Below, piece after piece: positions 1 to 13,300 of a DNA stretch of 64,000 nucleotides (position 1 is the stretch's first letter; the number at the start of each line of letters is the position of its first letter). This stretch comes from Rhynchonema sp. JSB1_4. Lineage: Eukaryota; Nematoda; Chromadorea; Monhysterida; Xyalidae. The stretch spans positions 1 through 64,000 of the forward strand of contig JASAMV010004718.1 in NCBI GenBank assembly GCA_030248065.1. The letters run 5' to 3'. The translations under genes and the position numbers were made by a program. The notes beneath the pieces were generated by a model, which saw nothing but the letters and a program-made list of their open reading frames with translations, was not told the DNA's origin and did not search any database.

Positions 1-45
1 TATAGGTTTGTATTTTCAACACCGTTCCATGAATCATCATCGCAG

Positions 46-305
46 GTTCGCATTGCACAATCCAGCTGTCGAATGGAACAGCAGCCGAGTGCTGTGGATC
101 AACAGTGCGTTTGCGTCGTTTGACCACAATGTTCCAACAGGTATTTTCTCTTTTCCTTGTTTGAAAATCTTTTCTCTCTTTTGTAATTTCTTCCACATAG
201 AACATCATGCGCGCAGCAGTTGTCTCGTGATCGACCCCGATCGTCCGTTCGTGTGGAGCACACAACATCCGTGTCACAACGCTGATGGTGTCGTCTGTCA
301 AAATG
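46..305 (+). CDS. C-type lectin domain end of the receptor (two exons)
   Basis: Exons 46-140 and 201-305 join at phase 1 (the split codon gives Glu). They read through the typical C-terminal half of a C-type lectin fold: WI motif, a first cysteine in SSCLVID, the FVWS tryptophan, a second cysteine in QHPCH and the closing VVCQ. The calcium-binding EPN/QPD region is not clearly conserved in what is visible, so sugar binding cannot be claimed. The N-terminal half of the domain lies upstream of the window. Confidence 0.6.
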
Positions 306-3300
306 GTTTGCGGGTACCCGTTTTCTTTTTTCCATATTTTCTCTTTTTCAATCTAATGTTTCAGCACCTCGATTCTGCTCAGCCCCATCCATTCCATCGT
401 CCGCCCTGCTGATCACATCGAATGAATACGGTGATCGATTGAAACATCACGATCGAAATTTGATCGATTCACAATCGCTATTCCCGATCAGCAGTCAGCT
501 GACAATGCAATGCACGAATGATGAGAGAATACAGGTCAACATCACGTGTATGCACAATGCACAGTGGTCACATGTGGATGACACACTTTGTGCCAATGTG
601 CAATCGAATGCGCTCAAGCGAGCAAGTGGTGAGGCAGTTTGATGTTTCACAGGCCTTTCGGGCCGAACTAGTATTGACATTTTTTGTTTCAGACCTCACC
701 ATGAAATGCCAGGTCCCCACCGCACCCGCGCATGGCTCTGTGTCAATTCACACCAATGACACCCATGTTCAAGCCAAATTTTCATGTGCCCGTGGATTTA
801 AGTTGAAACCAGAAGCTTCGAAAATTCTGACTTGTCTTCAAAATGGACTTTGGTCGAATAAACTGCCCTTCTGTCAACGTAAGCTTGTGATGTTTCAGAC
901 CTCTAATATATGTACAGTCTGTCCTCTTGAAAGTAACTGTCCTATGGGTGGAATTTTCGAAACGGTATAAAGGTCAGTTGGGCGTAAAGGTCGGTGTAAA
1001 GTTCGGTCGAAAGCTCGGTCGGCGTAGCTCGGTGTAAACGTGAAACATTGCCTGTGATTAACGTGGAATGTGTCAAGTTTACACCGAGGTCGATCACACT
1101 GAGCTGTCGACCGAGCTTTCCACCGACCTTTACACGCAACTGACCTTTACACCGTTTCGAAAATATCACCCTATGTAGAATTGTGAAATCCTGCATGTAT
1201 GCGGCCGATCATGTTACTACCGCATATGTATGTGTGGGTAGAGAGTACTATCAATCATGAAACATCATCTACCCACAGCCGTTCACTGCACACAAGCACC
1301 ACCGGCCACCTTTGCCAATGGATTGATGGTGAGTCGAGATGATGGAAACGCCACACGGGTGGATGCCGAACTGATATTCACATGTGACGCTGGGTTCGTG
1401 CTCGTTGGCCACAAATTGGTGACCTGCGAACCAAACGGACAGTGGTCGGCACCGTTCCCTGAATGTAAAGGTGAGACTGGTGATGTCGCACAGCAATGTT
1501 TGTCTTCTCAAGCTTAGATCAAGTACCCGGATGCAAGTGACTGCTTGTGATCAGTCAGTCAGACACTGTACGTATACCAAAGTACTATTAGTTGAACCCT
1601 GCAGTGATCTTCGCAAACATCATTTGTGGATGCCGTATCGTGTCGGGCTGATGGTCTCAAAATTACCCACGCAGCACTGGATTGTATATGCGGCGCGCAG
1701 ATTGTGGTACAGAATGAGAAACGCATTTGAATCTAAATTTGAAAAAAGCACATTTCAACGTCTAAGCATGCACGCAATTGTTTCTCGCACGTCAGTTAGA
1801 AATTATGCATGCGCGCAATACTTGCATGCATACGGTATGTGTAACCGAAATCTGCGCCAAATATAAAATAACCCTTCAATATTAAATCGCGACTATCCCT
1901 ATCAGTGATGTTTCAGTGAGTAACACATCCTGCGAGCCCCTATCCATCCCCAACGGTCGTGTGGTCTACCTTGATGACTACCGCCGTCCGGGTGACCGTG
2001 CACTGGTGCAGTGCAATGACCACTATCGATTGGTGCCCTACAGATCGGCCAACCCCGTTGTGTACTGTCAACAGAGTGGCAGTTGGAACAGCACGTTGGT
2101 CTGTTGGAAACGAGGTGATGCTGGTGAGCTGGCCTTAAGGCCACTTTATACTTCGTCTCGTTGCGATACAAAGAACAAAATGTCACCCAGAACAAGCCGC
2201 AACAAAGAACATTGCGATACTGTGTATCGGTTGTCGTTTGTTGCGCAGTGTTTCCGGCTGTTGCGTTGTTGCGTCTGTCGCGGATGTTCTCTCCCGCGAC
2301 AAACGCAAAGAAAGAGAAAGAACAATTAAAAAATAGAAGGCCGTTTCGGCCCGTTATTTTAGGCAAGCCTGGAAAATGCCTTTCCTGGTGCTGTTGTGCA
2401 CCGAGAACACCAATGAAAAGTTGTGAAAAAATTGGGGGACACATTGACACAATCAAACATGAATCACCACCTCATTTTCGAACACCGTCGCCCGCTCCGA
2501 TTCGGTCCGGGGGGGGGGAGGGGGTGAACTGACTGACTTTATTCTTTGGCTTCCAAACACCACTATTGCCAGCAATACTTTATAATTAAAACCAGGACTT
2601 GAAGTTGTGCTCAACCTCAACCTTCCTTGCTATGATAACTCGGTGTGAATGAGTGGCATTCTTCGCTTACTCATTCGCATCAGGCAATGCAATGCACTGT
2701 CGCCTTGTTGAGACCAGGGTTGGGCAAAAAACGTTTTTTTCCAAAAAATCGTTTTTTTTAAAAAAAAACGTTTTTTTTTTAAAAAAAACGTTTTTTTTAA
2801 AATGCCCAGATGACCAAAATATGCCACCAAAAAAATTGGAAAACGCTCATGTTGGGAAGAAAACGTGGTTAAATGAAGTAATTCTATGTGTTCTGAGGCA
2901 AAATAAACGGGTTTCAACCCTTTTCCAGCGAGTTGCTAAGATCCCATATCAGACATGCATCATGGGACCAACTTTGGCCGGGGTCATCATTGAAAGTCAA
3001 ACTCCGTATATCGACGTATCTCGACAAAGTAAAATTTGGTCGAAAATTTTTTGAAAAAAATGGGACAAAAAATTGATTTTCCTTGATAATCAGGGTACTT
3101 TCCCTGAAAAATCAGGGAAAATCAAGGAAATTCAGGATTTAAAAAAAAACGAAAAACGACCCAGGCGTTTTTTTTTAAAAAAAAACGTCGTTTTTTTTAA
3201 GAAAAAACGCCGTCGTTTTTTTTGCCCAACCCTGGTTGAGACAGGCGGCCAGGCACACACACACACCAACGCAGTGTGACAATCAACACACGACCCTGTT

Positions 3301-6300
3301 CTGTATCACACAGTCAAAGTCAAACAGAGCGCTCAACGTTATCTGTGCAGCCACCCACGCTGCAATGGTTTATATTGCTGGTTTACAGCCAGCGTATGTC
3401 AACAAGGGTGGCTCAGTGGTAGGTCACGGGCCTGGAGGGCCGATGAAGTAGGTTCAATTCCCGGTGGTACCATTTTTTCAATCGTGAACTTTTTCAATTT
3501 TTTCTTTGTTTTTCGGATTCACCAGGTCGAGCGAAACCTAACGACACCAAAAACAACCAACAATTCGCTTCCTATCGGCGAAAAAACAATGACGAGACAA
3601 ATCCAAGTTGAGATTTTTTAACTCCCGAAATCTTGTCTCGGCGAGACAAAACAGCTGTCTCGTTGCGCGTGTCGCGTTACGTCATTTATACTTTTTTGTG
3701 TATCGAATGTGTGTTGTCTCGGAACCAGTATAAACTACCTTCGATACAAAGGGGGAACGATACAGCGTTTTTTGTTCTTTGTATCGCAACGAGACGAAGT
3801 ATAAAGTGGCCTTTACTGCTTCAGGGGTTGTGCTGCTTCAGATTTTGGTGGCTCTCGTCAAAGATGGTTGTCGGTACGGTATTTGGTCATAAGAATATCA
3901 CTGTCTGATGGATGAAGCACCAATACCGACCAGCGTAAACGGTACCAGTTCCACGCAACAACATACATGTGCGCAGTAAAGCCCTTTGCGTTAGAACTTT
4001 TGTTGTCAGTAAAACTCGAACGCTGTCAACACATCAACAAAGCAGTCACATGGCCCAAACAGAGCGAATGACCAATAGTGACATTGTGTTGATCTCCGTG
4101 TCTTTCTGCACCCCAGGGGACCGAAGTAGCGACGCCAAATTGACGGATCAACCCAACGACACAGCACTCTGGAGTGTGATTGGTGTGGTGCTCATGTGTG
4201 CACTACTGCTCATGATTGTGGCTGTGTGTGCTGTGATGGTCACTGTGTTGAAACGGTGAGTTACACCCAGATCGGGACACTAAGCTTCCGTGCAACACAT
4301 AAGCGCCGCGGGTGACGCCAAACTCGATAATCGGATCAGATCTGCAGTCACCGTGTGACATTTTGCATTAGGGCGCACCTGATTCACTGCTGCCACTAAT
4401 TTCGATCAGCGTGAAAGTTGTTCCCATAGACATCCGCAATAAACCCATTGGTATAGTTTATACTGATGACCGACCTTCGTGGCATCACCTGTGCATCTTT
4501 AGCGTCTCGTGACAATTCCGATCTGACGCAATCATGACGGGCCGCAATTTGCAGCAAGCAACCCCATCAACCTCCACCAACGCCGACACCCGTATTCTTC
4601 ACCGACATGCCCCAACTTGTGATCGACAGCCCAACCCACAACTCATCAACACCTAATCACATTTACCAACCTGTTGTGCTACGACCGTTGTCAGCCAACA
4701 ACAACAACAAACCATTCACATCACCATCGAGTTCGCAATCGCAATCCAGTTCACAACAACATTACGAGAATATCGACCTCGGCAGCTTGCGAACAGAACA
4801 CAAATGGCTGAACCAGCACCAGGCGGACATGTGGACGGCTCAGTCCATACAACCCCAACCTCTGCCAATGCAACGACAAGGTGTACACGAGCACAGAAGG
4901 GGGCTGAATGAAACATTGAAATCAATGACTCCTCAAAATCGACAGAACAGCACAATTACGGATTTGGAAAACAGGTATGTTTGTATAGTCAAACCACCAG
5001 CTCATGAGACGCTTTTTTCAAAGCTTGCCTGGCCGGACTCAAAAATGCACCGGTTACACGGGTTTTCGCAAACAAAAGAAAGAGATCGGGCTGAGAGACA
5101 TGATGACAACTTCCAGCTGGCTGACCTCAATTTGTTGCGTGCTTACGCGAACAGCAGCGTTGTTCAACACACAAATGTTTTGGGAGTCAAAAGGGAATTT
5201 ACGCACCGAGGTGGAGAGCGTACTTTAAAAAATACATACGTTTCTCTTTCTTTCATTTCCGAAACACGTGGAACCGGAACATTATTGGATCCGCACAAGT
5301 CAACTTCAAAATAAGTCGTCTCATGAGTTCGTGGCTGGACTATACATACCTACGCATTAGCTTTGTACTTTTAAACTACCGTAAGCCAAATGAGCATCCA
5401 TTCCAGACTGTACGACAATCGTTTGTCCGATCCTCCCGACGACCCCTCCCCACCCATAACGCCTGCGCCAAAACTTGGCTCACCGACTGTGGTCAGAGCT
5501 TCAGGTTTCTAATGATCTATCCATTCTGTTTTTCGGTTTTATTGTTTTCCACTTGTTTATTCAGATACTTTTACAGAGCGTCCATATGAAAATGCCACCA
5601 TACACGGCGATAAGATGAAGAATTACTATGAGAACGACAGTGTGGTCACGCATGGACCGGGCCTGAGACGATCGAACTCGTGGTCTGATGTTTCATCCAC
5701 TCCCAACTACAAGGTCACAATTTCACTGAAAACTTTTTTTATTCTTTTCTAAAAAATTATTGTGATTCACATTCGTTTACCACCTTTGCCAGGTTTCAGC
5801 TGTGCTCAATGCATTCAAGTACGTGAGATATTGTGAATTGTAGACTATACGTTTTCGGTTGCCCCCGTTTCAAATAGTTAGCGGTGCACATGGCATGTAA
5901 CAGTCATCATCAGTGCGAATACACCAGATGTCTACGTGACATCAAAAACACTTTTGTTCAGAACTATCATCTCAGCAGCCCATTTCAATACGAGAACTGG
6001 CCATCTGTGAAACATCAGCCAGTCAAACGCACAATGAGTGATGACGAGGCCGGTAGTGGCCGGTTGCCTGTGCTCTTCACACAACAAATGCCTGACACAC
6101 AACCTCTCGCTGGTTGGTTTTGGGATGCATGTATTTACTGGACCAATTAAAAAGTCAAACGTAGAAACATCACCGTGCTGTTACCTAAGCCTTATCATTC
6201 GGTCAGACAACGCGCAGCAGCCCCAGTAGGCGACACGATACAGTGTGCACTTTACGAATCAGGCAACACAGCGGGCGTAAGTAAATGTACAAGCACAGCT

Positions 6301-7199
6301 TGCCCCCAGCCCCAGCAGCGATTAGGACTTGAACATTGGCTTGGGGACGGGCAGCTGTGCTCCTAATCTACCGACGCACTCCAAACACGTTAACTGTTGC
6401 TCGATTAGCACTGTCTCCATTTTTTAACAACAGTGAACAAGATTGGTGTGCGCAGGTTCGTCCCGTCGTCGTCGTTATCGCAAACGTACCGAATCTGCCC
6501 AACGTTCCCCAGCAGCACTGATGATGTCTGAAAGCCACAGCCCGCATCCTCACAACCTCAAGCCCTCCGCAAATAAATCCTCGTCGGTGGAGGATGTCAG
6601 TGACAACCTGCTGCTCATGGATGAATCCAAGTGGCAGCATTTGTTGGCCAAGGGACAGTTTCAGGTGCGCCAACTGAAAGTCGGAATTTTTTGCGCAGCT
6701 GATTCCCAGGCTTGCGGGCTTGGACTGAAAGCCTGAGCTTGAGCGTGACGGTGAGCTGCTAGATCAATACCGAACGTTGGGAGTTCCTCCATAGGATGTA
6801 TCCCCAAGCTCAATCTCATTTGAGAGACGCGCCGAGCGCTCTGTTTTATTCGTTTTTTGACAATAAATCAGCGCACTTCCATTCCAGATGGATTACCGTT
6901 TCGTGGCTCCTATGAAGAAATCCGCGTACGCGCCGCGATTGGTAAAAGCGCAAGGTGGAGCAGGTCACGTGATCGGGTCAGGTTCGCTACGTGCCGCACC
7001 GACCAGCCAGGCTCACTACATGGCCAGTGCTCCTCGTTTCGCCACAACACAACTCAGTCGGCGAAACGGGATAGATTCAGGCAACAATGAAGAGCAACTA
7101 CAAAGTCGGGAGTGGGACGCGAAAAAGTTCAAATATCGACACAAGAAGGTACAATTTGTCGAGGACGATGCCAGTAGCCCCGATGATATGAAATTCTGA
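46..7199 (+). CDS. fw-like: Furrowed-like C-type lectin/sushi transmembrane receptor (3' part of gene)
   Basis: Selectin-like adhesion receptor; the 5' end is outside the window. Exons by phase matching: 46-140, 201-305, 365-628, 693-878, 1279-1470, 1917-2114, 4117-4255, 4555-4974, 5407-5504, 5565-5713, 6019-6112, 6456-6664, 6888-7199. The first two exons encode the end of a C-type lectin domain (WINSAF, then SSCLVID, FVWS and GVVCQ). Exons 3-6 each encode one sushi/CCP module with four cysteines and a late Trp (e.g. NGLWSNKLPFC, NGQWSAPFPEC). Exon 7 encodes the membrane segment (about WSVIGVVLMCALLLMIVAV) followed by basic residues. The remaining exons encode a cytoplasmic tail of roughly 300 residues with tyrosine motifs (HYENIDL, RPYENAT, YYEND) and a basic RSSRRRRYRKR stretch. 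Lectin, sushi, TM order is that of Drosophila furrowed and vertebrate selectins. A 19-nt microexon at 5800-5818 would also be phase-compatible if exon 11 starts at 6022. Receptor class is confident; the orthologue name is inferred. Confidence 0.8.
943..1175. mobile_element. Palindromic MITE in receptor intron 4
   Basis: Long terminal inverted repeat: GGAATTTTCGAAACGG, then a TATAAAGGTCA-type stretch near 950-975, is mirrored near 1140-1168 (TGACCTTTACACCGTTTCGA). The interior holds internal short repeats of the form GTTCGGTCG/GCTCGGTCG. It has no coding capacity and sits wholly inside an intron, between an inverted pair of the TGATGTTTCA decamer (888 and 1258). Confidence 0.75.
2715..3234. 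mobile_element. hAT-type MITE with 8-bp target duplication
   Basis: The terminal inverted repeat CAGGGTTGGGCAAAAAA is at both ends, followed by runs of T and A around CGTTTTTT. The 8-bp sequence GTTGAGAC flanks it directly on both sides (2707-2714 and 3235-3242). An 8-bp duplication and a CAGGG-type terminus are hallmarks of hAT elements. About 520 bp, non-coding. Confidence 0.85.
3409..3473 (+). repeat. tRNA-like sequence, probably a SINE head
   Basis: A good Pol III A box (TGGCTCAGTGGTAGG) and B box (GGTTCAATTCC) lie about 35 bp apart, followed by a T-rich stretch. The acceptor and T stems pair badly, so this is unlikely to be a working tRNA. A tRNA-derived SINE fragment or tRNA pseudogene fits better. 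Confidence 0.45.
4984..5344 (+). mobile_element. 361-bp MITE, copy 1
   Basis: Its ends are inverted copies of TATAGTCCAGCCACGAACTC followed by ATGAGACG; the left end here is diverged. A second copy in opposite orientation is at 38030-38391 and is similar throughout. It begins just inside the receptor intron after the exon ending at 4974. Frames open across it are not supported as coding. Confidence 0.8.
6288..6375 (-). repeat. tRNA-like or hairpin repeat in receptor intron
   Basis: On the minus strand there is a GGTAGATTAGGAGCA stretch resembling an A box, then GTTCAAGTCC resembling a B box. On the plus strand the AGCACAGCTTGCCCCCAGCC arm near 6296 and its imperfect inverse ending near 6361 could form a hairpin. 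A tRNA-derived repeat is possible; a functional tRNA is not supported. Confidence 0.25.
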
Positions 7200-7319
7200 A
7201 TATTTAATTGCTGTGCATGAAAAAATTTTTGTTTAATTTGTCGCGTTTGCCGCCTACTCTGCATGATCAAGTTTGCTTTTTCATCCGCCACCAGCACACT
7301 TTCTGACGCTGCAGAAACC

Positions 7320-7325
7320 AATAAA
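7320..7325 (+). terminator. Poly(A) signal of the receptor gene
   Basis: AATAAA lies about 120 bp after the receptor stop codon (7197-7199), the usual distance for a short 3' UTR. Confidence 0.6.
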
Positions 7326-10300
7326 AAGATAATGGCCGCTTTTTGTCAAACTTGGACGATGATAATAATGCAACATTTTACGATCGGTCTGCGCGGTCTC
7401 GTCCGGAACTTTTCTATTCTGCGGATAAGCACATAAAAGAAGTTTGTTTCTAACCGGCCAATCCAAAAATGAGCAAGCAATATAAACAAACAACAAAGTT
7501 TTGACAAGAGCAATGCCTCACTGTTGTGTCATGCTGCCGGGCATGTGCGCCGAAAGCTGAAGCAGTGCTGTCCCGCATTGCTTGTTCAAAGCGTGTGGTA
7601 TACCACCCCACTTGAAAAGCAGCCAGCAGGAAAAAAATATGTGACGGTTTTGGTCATAATATAACCGAGGAAGCGCAAATTTTTTTATCAAGACAAAAAT
7701 AAGGGCCACCAGGCGGGCGGACGGGCTCGCAAGTTTTGCGGCTATGTTTATGTGGCACGACGTTATATTTTAGGAATGTGAAAAAGTGGCAAAACAACAA
7801 GCAGGGACATGAGATGAACACAGAAAAGGAAGAAAGAAAGACAGTTTCGAGCACATCAACTGAGTACGCCTGTCCGAACTTCGACCATAATTCTGCAGGA
7901 CAGCACGTGTCCATATCCCAATTTGGTGGCTGCGCGACGCGTATGATTGGTAACAACAACAAGCAGCAATCGTCGTATGCTTGCGTGTCGAGTCGTACCA
8001 AAACTGTCGAGACGACACGCGCACAGACGTGCAGAGAATCGACACTTTTTCGCGCTCGCATGCTCCAATTTTCAAATGCCGCGCTGTTCTTGGTGGTCAA
8101 GTTCAAAACTTGGGTTGGGACCGGAACGGGTATGTATTGCAAGAATCGCAAACTTGGTTCATGCATACCGGTGGAAAGAAAGTTACATGCCATATTTTTC
8201 GTCGTTTGGCTGTATATAATAATACCCACATAAAGGACGCGCTTGCAGCATCTTGCTTCGATAGTTGAGTTGTCGCCCGCTTGGGAGGTTTGCCCTTCCC
8301 CCTTCACACGCCTGCTTTGAGCCTATGCAGCCTCGGCGACTGTATCCTGCCTGTTTGGCTTGGCTTGCAGCTTTGATGAATGATCATAAACTCTCCAAGG
8401 TATTTAGCCGCCAAAAACCGTCTTTTTCCTTTCTGTGTCTGCTGTTCTGCGCTGCTTTTTGCGCCTCTCTATTTTGTTTTCTTGGTATTTATTTGTTTTC
8501 ACGACTGTCTGTAAACCGTGACTGACTTCTTGACCGACTGTCTGACTTTTCGACGCGTGCGGCTTTGAGAGCAGACTTATTTTTGGTTCCGTTTCCGGTG
8601 TTTTAGGTATAGACCTGTCGAATCTTTGGTTTTGGTGTACGTGAAGTCTGTCCAACACTCCGATCGAATGAAAATCAAGACAAAATACGCTCCAAATGTG
8701 TGCTCAATAACATTTTTGTACCATTATTCATGGTACTGTTGTAACCAAAACGTTATTTCGTGGAGTTGCGTGTGACGTAAGTTGGAATAGCAAGTCTTCA
8801 AAGGTGGATGGGTACAAAGCGCCAGATCGGGCGGGGGATCGTAAGCGGCTTTTCGGGGGCGCTTAGGTGTGTCTGTCCCGATATACACAGTACAGGCACG
8901 TGTGTGGGTGCACAGTGGTTTCTCTGTATACTTTAGCGTTATGGATGCACTTTTTGGGGTTTTTTAGTTGATACTGCCCTTTGCGGACGGAGCAATTTTG
9001 GGTCATAAGTTTTGGCTATAAATACATACATATGTACATACCTACAGACCGCATACATAGGTAGTACTACGTACATGTATACAATGTATACATACACAAT
9101 ACCGTAAGCTGGTATCAATACGCGAGGCTTACGGTTTTATACTCCCAAGTCACACGTGCCATCGCTTTTTTGCGCAGCTCAGGATTTAATGACGTGGCGG
9201 CTCTCCGTATAGTTGATGTTACCATAATCTGCTTCGTCCAGTATTCGGAAAACTTTCTGAAAAATTTTCTGAAACCTTCATTCCGTTGTTTATGATCGGA
9301 TATCACACCAAACAACGTGCTTATCATCAGTGCTGCTAATTAGGAAGCTGTGTCTTTCCGTCTACTTTCCAAAAATGATTCTCGCCAACCTACGTACCTA
9401 CCAAGCAAAAGTCATCGAGCCATGTAATCTGGTTTTCCTTCAATTATATTTTTTGACGTTGTTGTTCGAAGGAAGTCAACCACACTCAGTGAGACGCACT
9501 GTGCACACAGTCGTGCTGCTTAGTGAGGTTTCACGCATTCCATATGAAATTCATAGAAACTTTAGCCTCCAATGCATACGGTGTATACCGTTTGTGTTGT
9601 CAACAATCACAGTCAAAGTACTGTATGTTGTGCGTGTGTGCGCTTTCGTGATTTTCTATCCTTTCATCCAAGCCCACGCGCGCCCACAATCAAATTGCGG
9701 CACACGCACTTGCACGCGCGCGTCTGAACCCTGGCTGTTAGTGTTGCACCAAATGCAGGCCCCCAATTGCTTGATTTCGGCACAGCTACACACGGATACA
9801 TAAAACGGTTGAAAGAGCAAATCTCAAGCTCATGCGTCACTAAACGAGGCAGGCGGCACAGTGTTTTCACTAACGAGCTGAGCTGCTGGTTTCTGTGCTG
9901 CAGCGTTTAGCCACTACTGTGTCACGTCCATGGACAAAGTTCCGTTTTCGTGAGTACCCAAATACGGTGGCTATATCCCGAGCTATGGTAGTGCCCAATT
10001 AGTTGAGGCATCGCGAAAATGTCGATAACCGCATTAGATTGTGGTCAGAAGAGTGTTGAACCATTTCAAGCGCTATTGGCTTTCTTTTGGCTCTGTCTTG
10101 TATAATTCCTCAAAGTCACACATGTTTGGACGTTGCTGAAAACATGTGGAAACGCTACTTTTTACTTCTGCTGCTGAAAGTATAGTTTATCTGAAAACAC
10201 TCCATCACATGATTTTGTAACCAAGTTACGGCTGGGCTTGCTACCTGGTAGGACGCTGGTCCATGGCACATAAAACATGTTTATTTCACAAATATCCGCA

Positions 10301-13300
10301 AATCTGTATTCACCGCTCTGTTTCGGGTCTCTTGCTGTTTCGATGGTGAGCATGCTTTCTGCACGATGTGCACTTGATAGAGAGCTTTATTTCGATTCAG
10401 AATCTCGGTTTAGTCCACTATAAGAAGTCTCACTATCAGGAAATGTTTGCAATACCCGATTGTCTTGTGGACGTGATTTGTGATCTCACTATCACATCAA
10501 CTCGCGTTCAGCTGAGTCCCAGCAACGACGAACGCAAACCATCTGAGGTGCATTATGGCCAGGGCCAGAATACCTATACGTGTCTTTTCCAATGTGGCCA
10601 CTTTGCAACTGAAATAATAACCTGCCGGTATCTGCCGAAGTCTGTTAAACCAAGCGGTTTATTCCCAACCGATTTTTTGTGTGCACCAGATTATTATCCA
10701 TTGCGGCTGGTAAGCTGTTAGTGTGTACAGCTAACGATGCAAAAACTCAAGCACAGTTTTCCTTGCTACTCTGTATAGCTGCCCTGTGTTACAAAGACAG
10801 AGTAGCCCACTAAAAAAAACAAACCAGTCTTGTGTTCCAGCAAGCCTCATACAGTACTTTGGTGCCGGGTTTTGGAATTCGATCCTGAACCCAACCAGCA
10901 GAAAGAGACTCCAAGTACCTAGTCCTGGTTCCCGAAACCACCAATCTGATTTGGGCAACCAAAGTTTCATGCGGTTAGGGCACCGTTCGAATTTTGGCAT
11001 GAGCTTGAGGACTGTGCCTAAGCCTTAGGCCAAGCATTGGCTTTCAGAAATGCCAACCCTACTGTAGAGGCCCACAGTGGTTTTGTTTCGAGAATTCGAC
11101 CCAATATGTGCGGACGTACAAGCCGAAATCGGATAGGTCCTGATGTGGGTCTTCCTTATGTCACTTGACGGACGCCGAAGGACCGCTAAAAAATTTAACG
11201 AGTTTTCCTTTCAAACACATATCCCCGTCTATCTTCCGTTTTTATTTCATTTCGTTCGCTAGCAGCTGATGACACTTTGAATTAACATGCCATGCGTACA
11301 TATACATATACATAGGTATGTACTGTATATGTGTATATAGGTGTCCTTTCTTTTCTCCTTGTAAAGTTCCAAAATTATGCGTTCTGCACTTTGGTGGACG
11401 AAACGGAACTTTGTCAAGATTTATCGGGGCTTTTTGGAATCAAGTCCCATAATCCATAATGTTGTTCATAACATGCACCAGCATGTGATATTCAAGCGTT
11501 TTTTATGTCCCTACACGCCAGAGAATCGCTTCCGCTCAGCACGTACATACCTACATAGATATGTACCTAGGTATGTACATACTGTATGTACATAAACCCC
11601 TTTTTCTTTGAAAGTGTACCCATAAGTCCGGGCCAGACCAACTGGGCTGCAAAACAACTGGGTTAATGCGCGTATAACGACAAGCAGTTTTTGGCAGAAT
11701 TCCCTGGTCCAGGTTGCCTATGTACTGTATAAGCGTGTCGCCCTAAACTTCGACCGCTTTTCAAATTTATTTTGGTGTGGCTGAATTACATAAGTGCGCG
11801 CCAGCATATTTTAGATCGCATCTTTTAGGAACTTATTAAGAACCACCAGCCACAATAATATTGGTTTTGGCGGGCCAACCGCTGCTGGTGGAACTGGCGC
11901 GCAAACACAAACTCCACTCAATTTTCATCGATACAAACTCACATGTACCCGCCAACCTTGGCACCTATGCAGATGTACAAAAAGGGACATCCTGCAAGTT
12001 TTTATTATTTCGCGGTTGCCGTTGACAAAAGCCGTGTGCATTTTTGCGCGGCCCTCCAGTGTCAGCCAACCAGCTGCACTGTATGTCCACATAGGCGGCT
12101 GAGTTGTTGTGTGGAACTCTTTGCCCCAAACTTTGACCATGTGTGCGCAGAAAATTGACAACAACTTTTTCGCGCTCTCGCTTTCAGAGAAGCAAGCGAA
12201 AGCGTATGCGCTAAAGCGATAGAAATAAAAAAAGTGTCGTAGTGTTCGCTCGCAGACAGCCAAACGTCCGAGTTACATAGGTACATATGCGCAATATCTT
12301 CTCAAACCCATATGGCCAGCAGGGACAAAGTTGGATGGGGCTTCAGGTTCTTTTCGACATGCGCAAGCAGCCCCACGGGCAGACAAACATCATCCCAAGG
12401 AGCATAAGAGTGGACACTTTTCTCAATCAACACGCACGTGTAGTTAATTAAATGTTCGTCATAAGCTTCCGTACAGCAAATAAATGAAGCGTTTTTCGGT
12501 ACTTCTTAATTTCTGTAAATGACACTATAAAAACATGTCCTATTCGCATAAACGTTTTGTAAACTAAATAGAGGACCGGGTCCAACTTTTGGAACGCTTG
12601 GTAATGTACCGGTACTATGTAGCGTATCATCCTTTTGGTCAATGTTTTCGTGCTCGGTACTTGTGCTGACAGACCACCAGCCCATGTGGCTTCAAAAGAG
12701 CCCATTCTGTCGATCAGTCTTTCTTGTTTAGCTGCCTTCAACAAGCGTGTATGTTGAAAGTTCCACACTTATGTTGCGCCTTGGTCGAAAATTCACGTTG
12801 TGAAGTGTGCTCTGTGCGGCAAAAGAATTCAAACACCTAGTGCTCTTGCTTTTGTCACTTATCGGACTTCGGTCCGGCAACCACTTTGAACAAGGAAATG
12901 CTATTTCAACCATTGTTTTGTTTCTTCAACGTTGAAACATTAGTCAGTTGGTCTTGCTGGTTAGGCAACCTTGGCTTGCAGATGTTTCAGGTGCTGCTGC
13001 GGTCAGAGTAAAGTCCGAAGCACGGCTCAACCTGAGCTGTAAAACCCAGTTACATTGTTCTGTGCCGGTTGACTTAAGTGTTGCGCTGCTGTTACACGTT
13101 CCTCCACCCAAAACCTATTGTGTGCATCTTCAGCTCATAGCCACTCATTTATGGTCTGGTTCGGTGGCTTGCGGGTGCCCTCAGTGTTGAAATATGTACG
13201 GCTGCCATTATTTTTCTTCAATCTTCCTTCACCACGACCACTGCTGCTTTGAGAGAAACTGCACTGGCCTCAAAACCAAACTGCCCACCCTCATTGTTGC

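Larger units (their letters stand above)
2136..3815. mobile_element. DNA-transposon remnant with about 45-bp inverted ends, carrying a nested MITE
   Basis: The left end (AAGGCCACTTTATACTTCGT, continuing CTCGTTGCGATACAAAGAAC) is repeated in inverse orientation at 3770-3815. TA dinucleotides flank both ends, suggesting a Tc1/mariner-like TA target, but this is inference. No transposase frame is visible. It lies in the 2-kb intron before the transmembrane exon. A separate hAT-type MITE (2715-3234) and a tRNA-like fragment are inside it. Confidence 0.65.

Noticed and set aside
8..412. 134-residue frame read as one protein
   Set aside because: It spans two receptor exons and the intron between them (141-200); only the parts 46-140 and 201-305 fit the lectin domain, and the tail is intron and another frame.
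3409..3473. Functional tRNA gene
   Set aside because: A and B boxes are good, but the acceptor and T stems do not pair.
7654..8307. Long minus-strand frame of 217 codons
   Set aside because: Several frames on both strands are open over the same bases, the composition is unlike the neighbouring genes, and no domain is recognisable.
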